A stretch of DNA of 64,000 nt, taken from Pseudomonadota bacterium (GTDB taxonomy: Bacteria > Pseudomonadota > Alphaproteobacteria > Rhizobiales > Xanthobacteraceae). Below the pieces are notes generated by a model. The model saw only the letters and a list, made by a program, of their open reading frames with translations, had not been told where the DNA came from and did not search any database. A program made the translations under genes and the position numbers. Position 1 is the first letter of the stretch; each line of letters begins with the position of its first letter. The DNA lies in the NCBI GenBank assembly GCA_023386885.1, contig JAEWIX010000095.1:62001-126000 (forward strand), given 5' to 3'. Below, piece after piece: positions 8,973 through 17,736 of this stretch.

Positions 8973-9974
8973 ATGACTGGCCTGTCCACATTGGCAAAGA
9001 CATCCGACCGCGCCTTTCCGTTCGCCGCCGAACTGATGGGCGTCGCCTGCATCGCAGCCCTCGGCGCGCTCGGCTTCCTGCTGTTTCCCGACGATCTCGC
9101 GTTCCTGACGCGGCTGATCGGCATCACGCTGCTGGTGCTGTCGCTCGATCTTGTCACCGGCTATTGCGGCATCGCGACGCTCGGCCATGCCGCGCTGTTC
9201 GGCGTCAGCGCCTATGCGGTCGGCAATGCCTGCATCGGCGGCATTCGCGAACCGATCCTGCTGCTCGGCGTCGGCATCGTCGCCGGCACTGTGATGGGCA
9301 TCATCTCCGGCGCGTTGATCACGCGGTTTCGCGGACTGCCGCAACTGGTGTTGTCGATTGCGCTCGGGCAACTGGTCGCAGCGCTGGCCAACAAGCTGTC
9401 ATCGGTTACCGGCGGCAGCGACGGCCTCTCCGGAATCTCGCCGGCGCCGGTGCTGGGCTTGTTCCGTTTCGACATGTACAGCCGCACCGCGTTCACGTTC
9501 TCGCTGATCGTGCTCGCCGTCGTCTTCGTGCTGCTGCTGCGCTTCGTGCGTTCGCCGTTCGGGCTGTTGTGTCGCGGCATCCGCGACGACGATCTGCGCG
9601 CGCAGATGATCGGCGCGGTGGTCTATCCGCGCCTCATCATCATGTATGCGGTATCGGGCGCGGTGGCCGGCGTCGGCGGCGCGCTGAACGCGATGACGGC
9701 CGGCGTCGTCGGCCTCGACAGCGTGTCGTTCGAGCGCTCCGCGGAAGTGCTGGTGATGCTGGTGCTCGGCGGCGCGGGCAATCTGTGGGGCGCGCTGTTC
9801 GGCTCCGTGGTGTTCCAGATCTTCGAGCACATCGTCTCCGCCACCAATCCGTTCCACTGGATGACGCTGGTGGGCTTGCTCCTGATCGCCATCGTGCTGT
9901 TCGCGCCGCGCGGCCTGTCGCACGGCGTCGCAGTGCTGTGGTCGAAAGTTTTCAGGCGGGGAGGGCGGGCATGA
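8973..9974 (+). CDS. livM: ABC transporter inner-membrane permease, LivM type
   Basis: A 333-residue permease and the second membrane subunit of the importer. The LivM hallmark is seen in LVTGYCGIATLGHAALFGVSAY (residues ~53-75), with many hydrophobic helices after it. It begins one base after the LivH-type stop and overlaps the next start in an ATGA arrangement, so translation is probably coupled. It is slightly shorter than E. coli LivM but normal for catabolic versions. Transport of the pathway substrate is inferred from the operon. Confidence 0.9.
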   Translation: MTGLSTLAKTSDRAFPFAAELMGVACIAALGALGFLLFPDDLAFLTRLIGITLLVLSLDLVTGYCGIATLGHAALFGVSAYAVGNACIGGIREPILLLGVGIVAGTVMGIISGALITRFRGLPQLVLSIALGQLVAALANKLSSVTGGSDGLSGISPAPVLGLFRFDMYSRTAFTFSLIVLAVVFVLLLRFVRSPFGLLCRGIRDDDLRAQMIGAVVYPRLIIMYAVSGAVAGVGGALNAMTAGVVGLDSVSFERSAEVLVMLVLGGAGNLWGALFGSVVFQIFEHIVSATNPFHWMTLVGLLLIAIVLFAPRGLSHGVAVLWSKVFRRGGRA

Positions 9975-10735
9975 CCGACCTGCTCGCCCTCGACAAGGTC
10001 TCGCGCGCTTTCGGCGGCCTGCGCGTCAATCAGGATATTTCATTCCGGCTCGCGCCGGGCGATCGCGTCGCGCTGATCGGTCCCAACGGCGCCGGCAAGA
10101 CCACCTTGGTCAACGTCATTTCGGGCGGCCTCGCGCCGACCTCCGGCACCTTGCACCTCGAAGGCGACGACATCACCCGGCTTGGTATTCCGGCCCGGGT
10201 GCAGCGCGGGCTGGTGCGCACCTTCCAGGTGACGCGGCTGTTCGCCACGCTCACCGCCGCCGACAACGTCGCGCTGGCGATCATGCAGCGCAAGGGCATC
10301 ACCCGCCGTTTCTTCTCCGCCGCGACTGACGCACCCGAGGTGCGCGCGGAGTGGGAGCAGTTGCTCGGCACGCTCGGCATCGCGCATCTGGCGCGCATCG
10401 CGGTGTCGCAACTGGCCTATGGGCAACAACGCCTGCTCGAACTCGCCATCGGCCTTGCGCTCAATCCGAAGGTGCTGCTGCTGGACGAGCCCGCCGCCGG
10501 CGTGCCGCACGACGAAGCGCCGAAGATTCTCGAAGCCATCGAGCGGTTGCCGGCGGACATTGCCGTGCTGATGATCGAGCACGACATGGACCTCGTATTT
10601 CGTTTCGCCAAGCGCGTGCTGGTGCTTGCCAACGGCCGCCTGATTTTCGAAGGCACGCCGCAGGCCGTCACCGCCGATCCGGAAGTGCGCCGTGCTTATC
10701 TTGGGAGTTATGCCGATGCCCGCCGCCCGGCTTGA
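9971..10735 (+). CDS. livG: ABC transporter ATP-binding protein, LivG type
   Basis: A 254-residue ATPase. Walker A is GPNGAGKTT, Walker B is VLLLDEPAAG, and the H-loop is in LMIEHDMDLVF. The signature loop reads AYGQQRLLELAIGL, the LivG-type variant of LSGGQ. The start ATG overlaps the LivM-type stop by four bases. The RTFQVTRLF segment after the A-loop region is typical of LivG. It would energise import together with LivF. Confidence 0.92.
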   Translation: MTDLLALDKVSRAFGGLRVNQDISFRLAPGDRVALIGPNGAGKTTLVNVISGGLAPTSGTLHLEGDDITRLGIPARVQRGLVRTFQVTRLFATLTAADNVALAIMQRKGITRRFFSAATDAPEVRAEWEQLLGTLGIAHLARIAVSQLAYGQQRLLELAIGLALNPKVLLLDEPAAGVPHDEAPKILEAIERLPADIAVLMIEHDMDLVFRFAKRVLVLANGRLIFEGTPQAVTADPEVRRAYLGSYADARRPA

Positions 10736-11429
10736 GGTCGCCGGCCTCAGCGCCGGATACGGACCGACCCAGATCGTGCAGAACATTTCGTTCGATGTTC
10801 CGGCCGGAGGGCGGCTCGCCATTCTCGGACGCAACGGCGTCGGCAAGACCACGCTGCTCGCGACCCTGATGGGACTGTCGACGCGCCACGCCGGCAGCGT
10901 ACGCATCGGCGAGGCCGACATCACCCATCGCCGCACCTCGGCGCGGGCGTTGGCCGGCGTCGGCTATGTGCCGCAGAGCCGCGATATCTTCCCCTCGCTC
11001 ACGGTCGAGGAAAATCTCGCCGCCGGCTTGAAGGGCCGCGCGCGTGCTGCGTTCGACGAAGCCTACGAAATGTTTCCGCGCCTCGGCGAACGGCGGCGTC
11101 ATCTCGGCGGACAACTGTCGGGCGGCGAACAGCAGATGCTGTCGATGGCGCGCACCATGCTGGGCAAGCCGTCGGTGCTGTTGCTCGATGAACCGCTGGA
11201 AGGACTCGCGCCGGTGATCTGCGACGAGTTGATGACCATGATCACGCGGCTCGCATCCTCCGGCGACGTCACCGTGGTGCTGGTCGAACAGCAGATCGAA
11301 CGCGCGCTGGATTTCGCTGACCGCGTGCTGGTCCTTGAGCGTGGCCGCGAGGTGTGGTCCGGCGCGCCGGACGCGTTACGCACCGACCGCGCCCTGATCG
11401 AGCGTCTGCTCGGCGTGGGGATTCACTGA
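10716..11429 (+). CDS. livF: ABC transporter ATP-binding protein, LivF type
   Basis: A 237-residue ATPase. Walker A is GRNGVGKTT, the signature is LSGGEQQMLSMAR, and Walker B is VLLLDEPLEGLAP. VPQSRDIFPSLTVEENL is the usual LivF Q-loop stretch. I chose ATG 10716 because GGGAG at 10703-10707 gives 8-base spacing; ATG 10710 is too close. The gene overlaps the LivG-type gene by 20 bases and closes the operon. A palindromic repeat follows directly and may end transcription. Confidence 0.92.
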   Translation: MPAARLEVAGLSAGYGPTQIVQNISFDVPAGGRLAILGRNGVGKTTLLATLMGLSTRHAGSVRIGEADITHRRTSARALAGVGYVPQSRDIFPSLTVEENLAAGLKGRARAAFDEAYEMFPRLGERRRHLGGQLSGGEQQMLSMARTMLGKPSVLLLDEPLEGLAPVICDELMTMITRLASSGDVTVVLVEQQIERALDFADRVLVLERGREVWSGAPDALRTDRALIERLLGVGIH

Positions 11430-11437
11430 GCTTGAAG

Positions 11438-11524
11438 CCGTCACCCTGAGGTGCGCGCTCTTGCGCGCCTCGAAGGGCGACGGCGATCCTTCGAGGCTCG
11501 CTTCGCTCGCACCTCAGGATGACG
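11438..11524. repeat. 87-bp palindromic repeat, copy 1
   Basis: A long imperfect inverted repeat opens CCGTCACCCTGAGGTGCG and closes CGCACCTCAGGATGACG, with an inner CCTCGAAGG/CCTTCGAGG hairpin. A second copy of equal length with about seven base differences lies at 21967-22053. This copy fills the gap between the convergent livF-type and response-regulator genes. It looks like a REP/BIME-class element and may also terminate both transcripts. Confidence 0.8.
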
Positions 11525-11549
11525 CCGTCCCTCGCTACGCTGACAATCC

Positions 11550-12254
11550 TCACACCAGTCCGCGCCGCACCGCTTCGATGGCGGCCTCGGCGCGCGAGGA
11601 GATGTTGAGCTTGCGATAGACCGTCTTGACGTAACCCGCGACGGTATGCGGCGTCAGGCCCAATACACGCGCGGCTTCCGCCACCCGCAATCCACGGCCG
11701 AGCAGCCGCAGGATGTCGAGTTCGCGTGGCGTCAGCGCCGCCTCGGCATCGACGTTCGGGTCCACCGTGTTGCGCTTGGCGAAATGCGCCAGCATCCGCT
11801 GCGCGATGGAGGGCGACAGCGGCGGCTCGCCCATGTCGATGCGATGCAGGTAGCCGACCAGCGTATCGGCGTGCTGGTCCTTGAGCAGATAGCCCTTCGC
11901 GCCGGCGGCGATGGCGTCGAACAGATGCGCGTCGTCGTCGTAAATGGTTGTCACCACCGGCAGGATCTGCGGATGGCCATCCGCCAGCATGCGGATCAGG
12001 TCGATGCCGTTGCCGTCCGGCAGGCCGATGTCGATCAGGGCGATATCGTGGACGGCGTTGGCGTCGAGATCAGTGAAGGTGCGCGGTTGTGCGGCGATCC
12101 AGTCACGCGCGGCCTGAAACGTCGCCGCCTCGCTGATGGCGATGCCGTTGAAGGCGGTGCCGAGCATCTGCACCAGCCATGCGCGCGTGTCGGTCTGATC
12201 CTCGACGATCAGGCCGCGCCGTTTGCGGGGCAGGGGCGTGGGGGTGGATGCCAT
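11550..12254 (-). CDS. NarL/FixJ-type two-component response regulator
   Basis: A 234-residue response regulator. The N-terminal receiver has the acidic pair E18/D19, phospho-acceptor D75 in ALIDIGLPDGNG, and the conserved lysine in GYLLKDQ. The C-terminal LuxR-type HTH is LTPRELDILRLLGRGLRVAEAARVLGLTPHTVAGYVKTV. The gene follows its histidine kinase by 22 bases on the same strand, which makes a cognate pair. Targets are unknown; the divergent spermidine-synthase-like operon starting at 14667 is the nearest candidate. Confidence 0.88.
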   Translation of the reverse strand: MASTPTPLPRKRRGLIVEDQTDTRAWLVQMLGTAFNGIAISEAATFQAARDWIAAQPRTFTDLDANAVHDIALIDIGLPDGNGIDLIRMLADGHPQILPVVTTIYDDDAHLFDAIAAGAKGYLLKDQHADTLVGYLHRIDMGEPPLSPSIAQRMLAHFAKRNTVDPNVDAEAALTPRELDILRLLGRGLRVAEAARVLGLTPHTVAGYVKTVYRKLNISSRAEAAIEAVRRGLV

Positions 12255-12276
12255 GGGCTCAACTCATCGGCTCAAC

Positions 12277-14571
12277 TCATGACCTGTCGAACATCCGCTG
12301 CGCGGCATCGGCGGTTTCACTGTAGGAGTCGCCCGATAACGGCGACACCCCCTGAATGTGGGGTTGGTCGCCTGTCGTGCCCTGGTCGGTGGCGGCGTCG
12401 GTCGCTGTTGCGGCATCGGCCGTGAGCGGAATGTTGATAACGAACGCGCTGCCCCTCGATATCGGCAGTACGGCAAACGATCCGCCGAGATCGGTGAGGC
12501 GGCGGATGATGCCGCGCAGGCCGCTGCCATGGGCGCTGCCGTTGGCATGCGCTGGATCGATGCCGATGCCGTCGTCGGCGATAGTGATCGACAGCGTCTG
12601 GTCCTGCTGCGTGGCGGTGACTTCGACGCGCCGGGCGTTCGCGTGGCGGATGATGTTGCTGACGATCTCGCGATGCGCCGACACGATACTGCGATAGATG
12701 CGATAGTCGAGCAGCTTGGGGCTCTCGTCTACCGCGGCAAGCGGCCAGTGCAGGTCGAGGCTTGCCGCGGCAAGGCGTTCGCCGGCCTCGTGGCGCAACG
12801 CAGCGATCACCTGGCCGAGCGGCAGTTGATCGGCGGAGAGGCCGCTGACGATGGTGCGGATATCGGCCAGCGCGTCGCGCAGCACGCGATGGGTGTCGGT
12901 TACGTCGGTCTTGTAGAGACCCGACAGCAGCCGCGCGCCGACATCGTCGTGCAGGTCGCGCGCAATGCGTCGCCGCTCCTCGACGCCGCCGCGCTCGAAA
13001 GCGTCGCGGCTCACCTCGACATAGCGCATCAGCCGCACAAGTTCGCGCGCCAGATCGCGGTCCGAACTGCCGAACAGCCGCTCGCCGCGCCACGGGTAGC
13101 GCAATTCCAGCGCGGGCGTATCGGCGACGGCCGGCAGACGCACCTCGAGCCCTTCCTGTCCGATCCCGACGTCGGTGACGGCGTGATCGAGCGGCGTCAT
13201 CACCAGCGGATCGAACAGCCGTCGCAGCAGGCCGTGCCAGCGCCCGGAACGCTCCTGCGCCGACGCCGCGAAGGTGACGTCCACCACCTCGCGGAACAGT
13301 TCGTGGCTTTCCACACGGTTGCGCGGCTGCAATCGCGTGCGCAGATTGTCGCGCGCCGGCAGATAGATGAAGGCCAGCGCCAGCAGCGCGATGCTGAACG
13401 AGACGTCGTGTTGCAGATGCATGACGTAGAGCAGCAGCGCGTCCAACGCCAGCAGCAGCGCGACGCCGCCGGTGTAGAACATCACCCGGAATGCCCATTC
13501 GTCGAGATCGAACAGCCGGTAGCGGCTGACGCCGAGCGCAAGCCCCGCATAGATCAAGAGGAAGAAGCCGAAGGCATGGCCTTGCTGCATCACCGGCGCG
13601 GCATTGACCAGGATCGGCGCGATGATCAACACCACGAAGGCGCCGGCGCCGACGATCACCGAGAGGCCGAGCCAGCGCAGCGCCGCGCGGCCGCGCGGAT
13701 CGCGACGGGTGGCGAACCATTGCACGCCGACCGCGCCGACCAGCAACAGCATGTAGGTGAGGATCGGCAGTTGCGCGCCCATCGCCTGCTCCTCGGGCAG
13801 GCGCAGGATGTCCACCGCGAGCCATGCGACGGTGATCGCGGGCAGCGCCAGCAGCAGGCGCGGCTTCACCAGCGGGCGCGGATAAAGCAGGAACAGCGCG
13901 ATCATCGCCGCGCCGAAGCCGAGCGCGCCGACATGATTGAGCGCGCTCAACACGCGAACGAGCCCGCCGTCGATGGCGAGTTCGCGCGACGAATACACCG
14001 CCGCTCCATAGGCCGAGATCATGATCATCGCGCCGGCCAGCGTGAACAGCCGCGTCGGCAGGTCGCGCGGCCGCAGCGCCAGCACCCATGCGCCGAGCAG
14101 CAGCGAGCCGAGGCCGGTGACGAACTGCACCCAGAACGACGACGGCAGGTCGGTGATCGGCCGCCGCGCCGGCGTCACGATCACCTCGAGGGGGCCACGT
14201 TCGGATTCGGCATACAGCGTCACGCGCTTGTCGCGCAGCATGTTGGCGAGCGAGGTCTGCCGCTGCATGAATTGCGCGGCCATCGCGTAGGTCTGAAGCG
14301 TGTCGGGCTCCTCGACGAGGTCGCTGGCAACCAGTTCGATCCGGTTCCCACCGTCGATGCCGACCGCGACCAGCCGCGACGGCACCGGCAGCATCCGCGC
14401 CGGCCCGTCGGGATCGACCGCCACCACCCGCACGGCGTTGCTGTCCGGCTGCGCCTGCAACGTCATGCCGAGCCAGGGCTGATGCAGCACCAGCCAGAAC
14501 ACGAGCAGGCAGGCGCCGAGACAGAGCAGCGCCGCGGTCTGCATGATGCGGTTTGGAAGCCAGTGCGTCAT
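12277..14571 (-). CDS. Membrane sensor histidine kinase (HisKA_3 type) with PDZ-like periplasmic domain
   Basis: A 764-residue kinase. It has one N-terminal helix (~9-30) and then a periplasmic part of ~130 residues that resembles a PDZ domain (GMTLQAQ...VRVVAVDPDGPARMLP). A run of about nine hydrophobic helices follows, then a linker. The HisKA_3 phospho-acceptor His541 is in RRIARDLHDDVGARLL, and the HATPase_c domain shows an N-box around SNIIRHANA and DDGIGI. The start ATG 14571 is the first that gives a clean membrane N-terminus; the longer frame overlaps the divergent gene. The architecture resembles NarL-type partner kinases. The signal is unknown. An ~45-residue low-complexity Thr/Asp tail follows the ATPase domain. 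Confidence 0.85.
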   Translation of the reverse strand: MTHWLPNRIMQTAALLCLGACLLVFWLVLHQPWLGMTLQAQPDSNAVRVVAVDPDGPARMLPVPSRLVAVGIDGGNRIELVASDLVEEPDTLQTYAMAAQFMQRQTSLANMLRDKRVTLYAESERGPLEVIVTPARRPITDLPSSFWVQFVTGLGSLLLGAWVLALRPRDLPTRLFTLAGAMIMISAYGAAVYSSRELAIDGGLVRVLSALNHVGALGFGAAMIALFLLYPRPLVKPRLLLALPAITVAWLAVDILRLPEEQAMGAQLPILTYMLLLVGAVGVQWFATRRDPRGRAALRWLGLSVIVGAGAFVVLIIAPILVNAAPVMQQGHAFGFFLLIYAGLALGVSRYRLFDLDEWAFRVMFYTGGVALLLALDALLLYVMHLQHDVSFSIALLALAFIYLPARDNLRTRLQPRNRVESHELFREVVDVTFAASAQERSGRWHGLLRRLFDPLVMTPLDHAVTDVGIGQEGLEVRLPAVADTPALELRYPWRGERLFGSSDRDLARELVRLMRYVEVSRDAFERGGVEERRRIARDLHDDVGARLLSGLYKTDVTDTHRVLRDALADIRTIVSGLSADQLPLGQVIAALRHEAGERLAAASLDLHWPLAAVDESPKLLDYRIYRSIVSAHREIVSNIIRHANARRVEVTATQQDQTLSITIADDGIGIDPAHANGSAHGSGLRGIIRRLTDLGGSFAVLPISRGSAFVINIPLTADAATATDAATDQGTTGDQPHIQGVSPLSGDSYSETADAAQRMFDRS

Positions 14572-14666
14572 GGCCAGCGTTTGATTTCCCCCCGAGACAA
14601 GGGGTACGCCGACCCTGTCCGAACCGGCATATTGGCGAACCATCCCGATTTGTCGAATGGATTTCC

Positions 14667-15278
14667 ATGCTCGCTGTCCTGATTCTGGCGGAAGGGTTGA
14701 CGGCGTTCTGCGCGCTCGGCTTCGAGATCGCGATGGCGCGGCTGGTCGCGCCGCATGCCGGCATATCCACCGATACATGGACCGCGATCATCGCGGCGTT
14801 CCTGCTGGCGCTGGCGCTTGGCAACCATGTCGGTGGCCGCATCGCGGCGACATCGGACATGCGGCAAAGGCTATGTGTTGCGGCCGGCGCAATGCTGGCA
14901 GCGGCGTTCGCCATCGCCATCGTACCGTCTGCGATGTCGTGGTGGGATGCTGCGATCCTCAGCCCCGCGCCGTCGGTCCTGTGGCGGATCGTCGCGTTCG
15001 CCGCGGTTCCCTGTCTGCCGGCGGGCCTTCTGCTCGGCGTGGCAACGCCGCTGCTGATGACCGGCGTGCTGGCGCTGTCGAAACGTCACGCCGTCGCGGG
15101 TCTGGTCTACGGCGCTGGCGCGACCGGCAGCGTTTGCGGCGTGCTGTGCGTGTTGTGGTGGTGGCTCGACGTGCTCGGCACGCGGGCGACATTGCACGCG
15201 ATTGCCGGCATCGCGCTGGCGCTGGCGGTGACGATCGCCGCCACCGCACGGCTGCAACAACGCACGGCGATGGCATGA
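14667..15278 (+). CDS. Membrane protein resembling the N-terminal half of a spermidine-synthase-like transporter fusion
   Basis: A 203-residue, almost wholly hydrophobic protein with about six helices. Its opening (LAEGLTAFCALGFEIAMARLVAPHAG) is homologous in pattern to the opening of the next gene (LAVELAIVRLGAPYLG), so the two look like related membrane modules. This one has no methyltransferase-like C-terminus. The ATG of the next gene overlaps its stop (ATGA). The start at 14667 is the first Met of the hydrophobic part; the upstream extension overlaps the divergent kinase. The function is unknown. It probably forms a complex with the following protein. Confidence 0.7.
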   Translation: MLAVLILAEGLTAFCALGFEIAMARLVAPHAGISTDTWTAIIAAFLLALALGNHVGGRIAATSDMRQRLCVAAGAMLAAAFAIAIVPSAMSWWDAAILSPAPSVLWRIVAFAAVPCLPAGLLLGVATPLLMTGVLALSKRHAVAGLVYGAGATGSVCGVLCVLWWWLDVLGTRATLHAIAGIALALAVTIAATARLQQRTAMA

Positions 15279-16834
15279 TCCGGTTTCTGCTGCCGCTTGC
15301 GGTGTTGCTGTCGGCGGCGGCGTCGCTGGCTGTGGAGCTGGCCATCGTTCGGCTCGGCGCACCCTATCTTGGGCAATCGCTGCTGCCGTGGTCGGCGGCG
15401 ATTGCCAGCGTGCTGCTCGGGCTCACCGCAGGCCATGTGCTGGGCGGGCTCGCGGGCGGCGAGGCGGCGACGTCGCGCGTGTTGCGCGGCTGGCTTTCCG
15501 CAATGTGGCTCGCGGCCGGCGTCGCGGCGCTGGCGATGCCGGTGCTGATCGGCCCGGTGGCGAGCGCGTTCGCCGGCGAGAACGGCTTCGGCCTCGATGC
15601 GGTGGCGGCGATTGCCGCGCTGGCCGCGCCGCCGAGTTTCGCCGCCGGTTTCGTTTCGCCGCTGGCGCTGCGTCTCGCCGCGCGGACGCCGTCTCTCGCG
15701 CTGCCGCGCATGGTCGGCGCGATCTACGCGGCCTCCGCCATCGGCAGCGTTGCCGGCACCGCGCTTGCCGGTTTCGTCGTGCTGGAACGGTTCGGCGCGG
15801 CGGGGCTGGCGTATCTCGCCGGCGAGGTCTGGCTGCTGCTCGGCGTGTTGGCGCTGCCGGCGCGAAAGCCTGCGGTCGTCGCGCCGGTCTACGGCCTGGT
15901 GCTGGCGGCCATCGGCGTGTTGCCGTGGCTCGGCGGCCAACAGTGCCTCGTCGAGTCGCGCTACACCTGCATCCGCTTGCTGGACAAGCCGCTCGCGGGC
16001 GGCGATCTGCTGCGTTTCATGATCCTCGACGAGGGCGTGCACTCGGCCTCCGACCGCGACCGTCCGCAACACCTGCATCTCGGTTACGCGGCGCTCGCCG
16101 ACCGTCTTGCGCAGGCGGCATTCGAGAACGTCGCCAAGCCGCGCGCACTGGTGATCGGTGGGGGCGGCGCGACCTTGCCGCGCGCCTGGGCAAACGCCGC
16201 GAAACCGGCCGCCGCCACGGTGATCGAACTCGATGCCGAGGTTGCCGATATGGCACGCGATATCATGTGGGCGGGCCGCAGCAATCGTCTCGACACGCTG
16301 ATCGGTGACGGCCGCGCGGTGCTGCGCGCGCTGCCGCGCAGGCCTGCCTACGACGTGGTGCTGATGGATGCCTATCGCTCGCGCAGCGTGCCGCCGCATC
16401 TCGTCACCGCCGAATTCAATGGTGAGGTGGCGGGGCGGCTGACGTCGTCCGGCGTCTACATCTCGAATGTGATCGACCGCGCAGACCCGCCGCTCTTGGC
16501 GCTCAGCATCGCGGCGACCTTGGCGACGGCGTTTCCCGTCGTCGATCTCTGGAGCGCGGAGACGCCATCCGGCGGCACCACCAACATCGTCGTCGCGGCG
16601 TGGGCCTCGCGCGAAAACGCGTTGCGTCCGCCGCAACTCGTCGTCGATGCCACGGTGATGGACGCAGGCGACGCGGTGCGCACGCAGGCCGTGACGTGGC
16701 GACGGCTCGATCTCGCTGCCGCGCGTGCGCGCTGGCCGCGCGCCTGCGCCGCGATCCTCACCGACGACTGGACCCCGGTGGACCGGCTGCTGGCGGGGCG
16801 CGCGGTGTGCGATCAAAGAGAGGCGCGGCGATGA
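15275..16834 (+). CDS. Membrane-anchored spermidine synthase-like protein
   Basis: A 519-residue fusion. The N-terminal ~240 residues form a multi-helix membrane domain, and the C-terminal ~250 residues form a Rossmann-type spermidine-synthase/methyltransferase-like domain. That domain shows PRALVIGGGGATLPRAW near residue 289, then VIELDAEVADMA, GDGRAVLRAL and VVLMDAYRSRSVPPHL. The classical aminopropyl-transfer aspartate is replaced in part by the DAYRS motif, so true spermidine synthesis is doubtful. It sits in a tight three-gene operon with membrane partners on both sides, each overlapping by four bases. Confidence 0.75.
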   Translation: MIRFLLPLAVLLSAAASLAVELAIVRLGAPYLGQSLLPWSAAIASVLLGLTAGHVLGGLAGGEAATSRVLRGWLSAMWLAAGVAALAMPVLIGPVASAFAGENGFGLDAVAAIAALAAPPSFAAGFVSPLALRLAARTPSLALPRMVGAIYAASAIGSVAGTALAGFVVLERFGAAGLAYLAGEVWLLLGVLALPARKPAVVAPVYGLVLAAIGVLPWLGGQQCLVESRYTCIRLLDKPLAGGDLLRFMILDEGVHSASDRDRPQHLHLGYAALADRLAQAAFENVAKPRALVIGGGGATLPRAWANAAKPAAATVIELDAEVADMARDIMWAGRSNRLDTLIGDGRAVLRALPRRPAYDVVLMDAYRSRSVPPHLVTAEFNGEVAGRLTSSGVYISNVIDRADPPLLALSIAATLATAFPVVDLWSAETPSGGTTNIVVAAWASRENALRPPQLVVDATVMDAGDAVRTQAVTWRRLDLAAARARWPRACAAILTDDWTPVDRLLAGRAVCDQREARR

Positions 16835-17157
16835 GCGACGTTCTCCGCCAGGTCGCCCGCACCGCCGTGCTCTGTGTCGCGCTCGGCCTGCTGTTGTATC
16901 TCGCGCTATCAACGGCGGCTGACTATCCCGTCACCGCGCCGGCGGTGGGATTGATCGGCGCCTCCGTCGTCGGCGCGCTGGTGTTTCACCTGCTCCGCGA
17001 TGCCTGGCGCAGCGGCATCATTCCGGAGAAATTCGGTATCACCTCGCGCGAAGCCAACCCGGTCTGGTACTGGGGCTCGATGGCCTGGTACGGCGCGTGC
17101 CTGATCTGCCTCGTCGCGCTGGCACTCTTGTGCCTGTTGCGGATCGTCGGGCTGTGA
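16831..17157 (+). CDS. Small membrane protein of unknown function
   Basis: A 108-residue protein with three hydrophobic segments (~8-25, 33-52 and 85-106). The central loop IIPEKFGITSREANPVWYW is the only polar stretch. The start ATG overlaps the stop of the spermidine-synthase-like gene, so it belongs to that operon and may be a subunit of the same complex. I do not recognise the family. Confidence 0.7.
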   Translation: MSDVLRQVARTAVLCVALGLLLYLALSTAADYPVTAPAVGLIGASVVGALVFHLLRDAWRSGIIPEKFGITSREANPVWYWGSMAWYGACLICLVALALLCLLRIVGL

Positions 17158-17242
17158 GAAACTCTCAACAGATGACCCGCCCATCAGCCGTCATGGCCGG
17201 ATTTCCTCGCAATGCGCCTTCGCGGCGAACGGGAGCGGGGAC

Positions 17243-17593
17243 GTGACGGTTTTCGAGGTGAGGCCGATGGCCACCTTCAGCGGGCTGCGCGGCGTGCCGT
17301 TGCTGGCGCTGTCGCACAACGCGCTGTTTCCGGCGCTGAGAATAGGCCCACTCGGCATCGCCCTTCGCGTCATCCGCAATCACGAATTCCGCTACGACGA
17401 GATCGAGACGATCGCCCTGACGCGGCTGCTCGGCATTCAGGTCACCTTCGTGCCGCGCGCGGGACTGCGGACCTTCATCGCCAGTTTTGCCGGAGAGGCC
17501 GCCGTCGCGCCGGTTCTCGCTGCGCTGCGGCGTCACGGCGCACCGCTGGCGCAAGCTGCGCTGGCGCGGCAGGCGGATGAATCGTTCGTCTGA
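17243..17593 (+). CDS. Hypothetical protein (116 aa)
   Basis: Begins at GTG 17243 after GGGAG at 17231-17235. The sequence has a short hydrophobic stretch (LLALSHNALFPALRI) and alternating hydrophobic strands (FRYDEIETIALTRLLGIQVTFVPR), suggesting a small beta-rich domain of bacterial PH-domain type. I do not recognise a named family. It stands alone between the spermidine-synthase-like operon and the graspetide precursor. A single GTCATGGCCGGA repeat arm lies just upstream at ~17191. Confidence 0.6.
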   Translation: MTVFEVRPMATFSGLRGVPLLALSHNALFPALRIGPLGIALRVIRNHEFRYDEIETIALTRLLGIQVTFVPRAGLRTFIASFAGEAAVAPVLAALRRHGAPLAQAALARQADESFV

Positions 17594-17736
17594 CGCACCC
17601 CCATGAACGGGGGGTTGCTGGCGTTCGGCACCGCCGCCTAAAAATTCAATGTTCAAGAATCGGATGTTTGAGGAAACCCCGTCCGAGCCGGTTTGACTCA
17701 GGATTTGCCCCAAGGAACGCGATAAGGAACGCAACG

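Noticed and set aside
12358..14682. A 774-codon open frame on the plus strand opposite the histidine kinase
   Set aside because: It is rich in Arg, Gln and His with no domain or signal, which is the usual antisense shadow of a GC-rich gene; the minus-strand kinase has clear motifs.
15107..16912. A 601-codon open frame on the minus strand opposite the spermidine-synthase-like gene
   Set aside because: Low-complexity Arg/Gln/His composition and no recognisable fold; the plus-strand gene has a membrane domain and Rossmann motifs.
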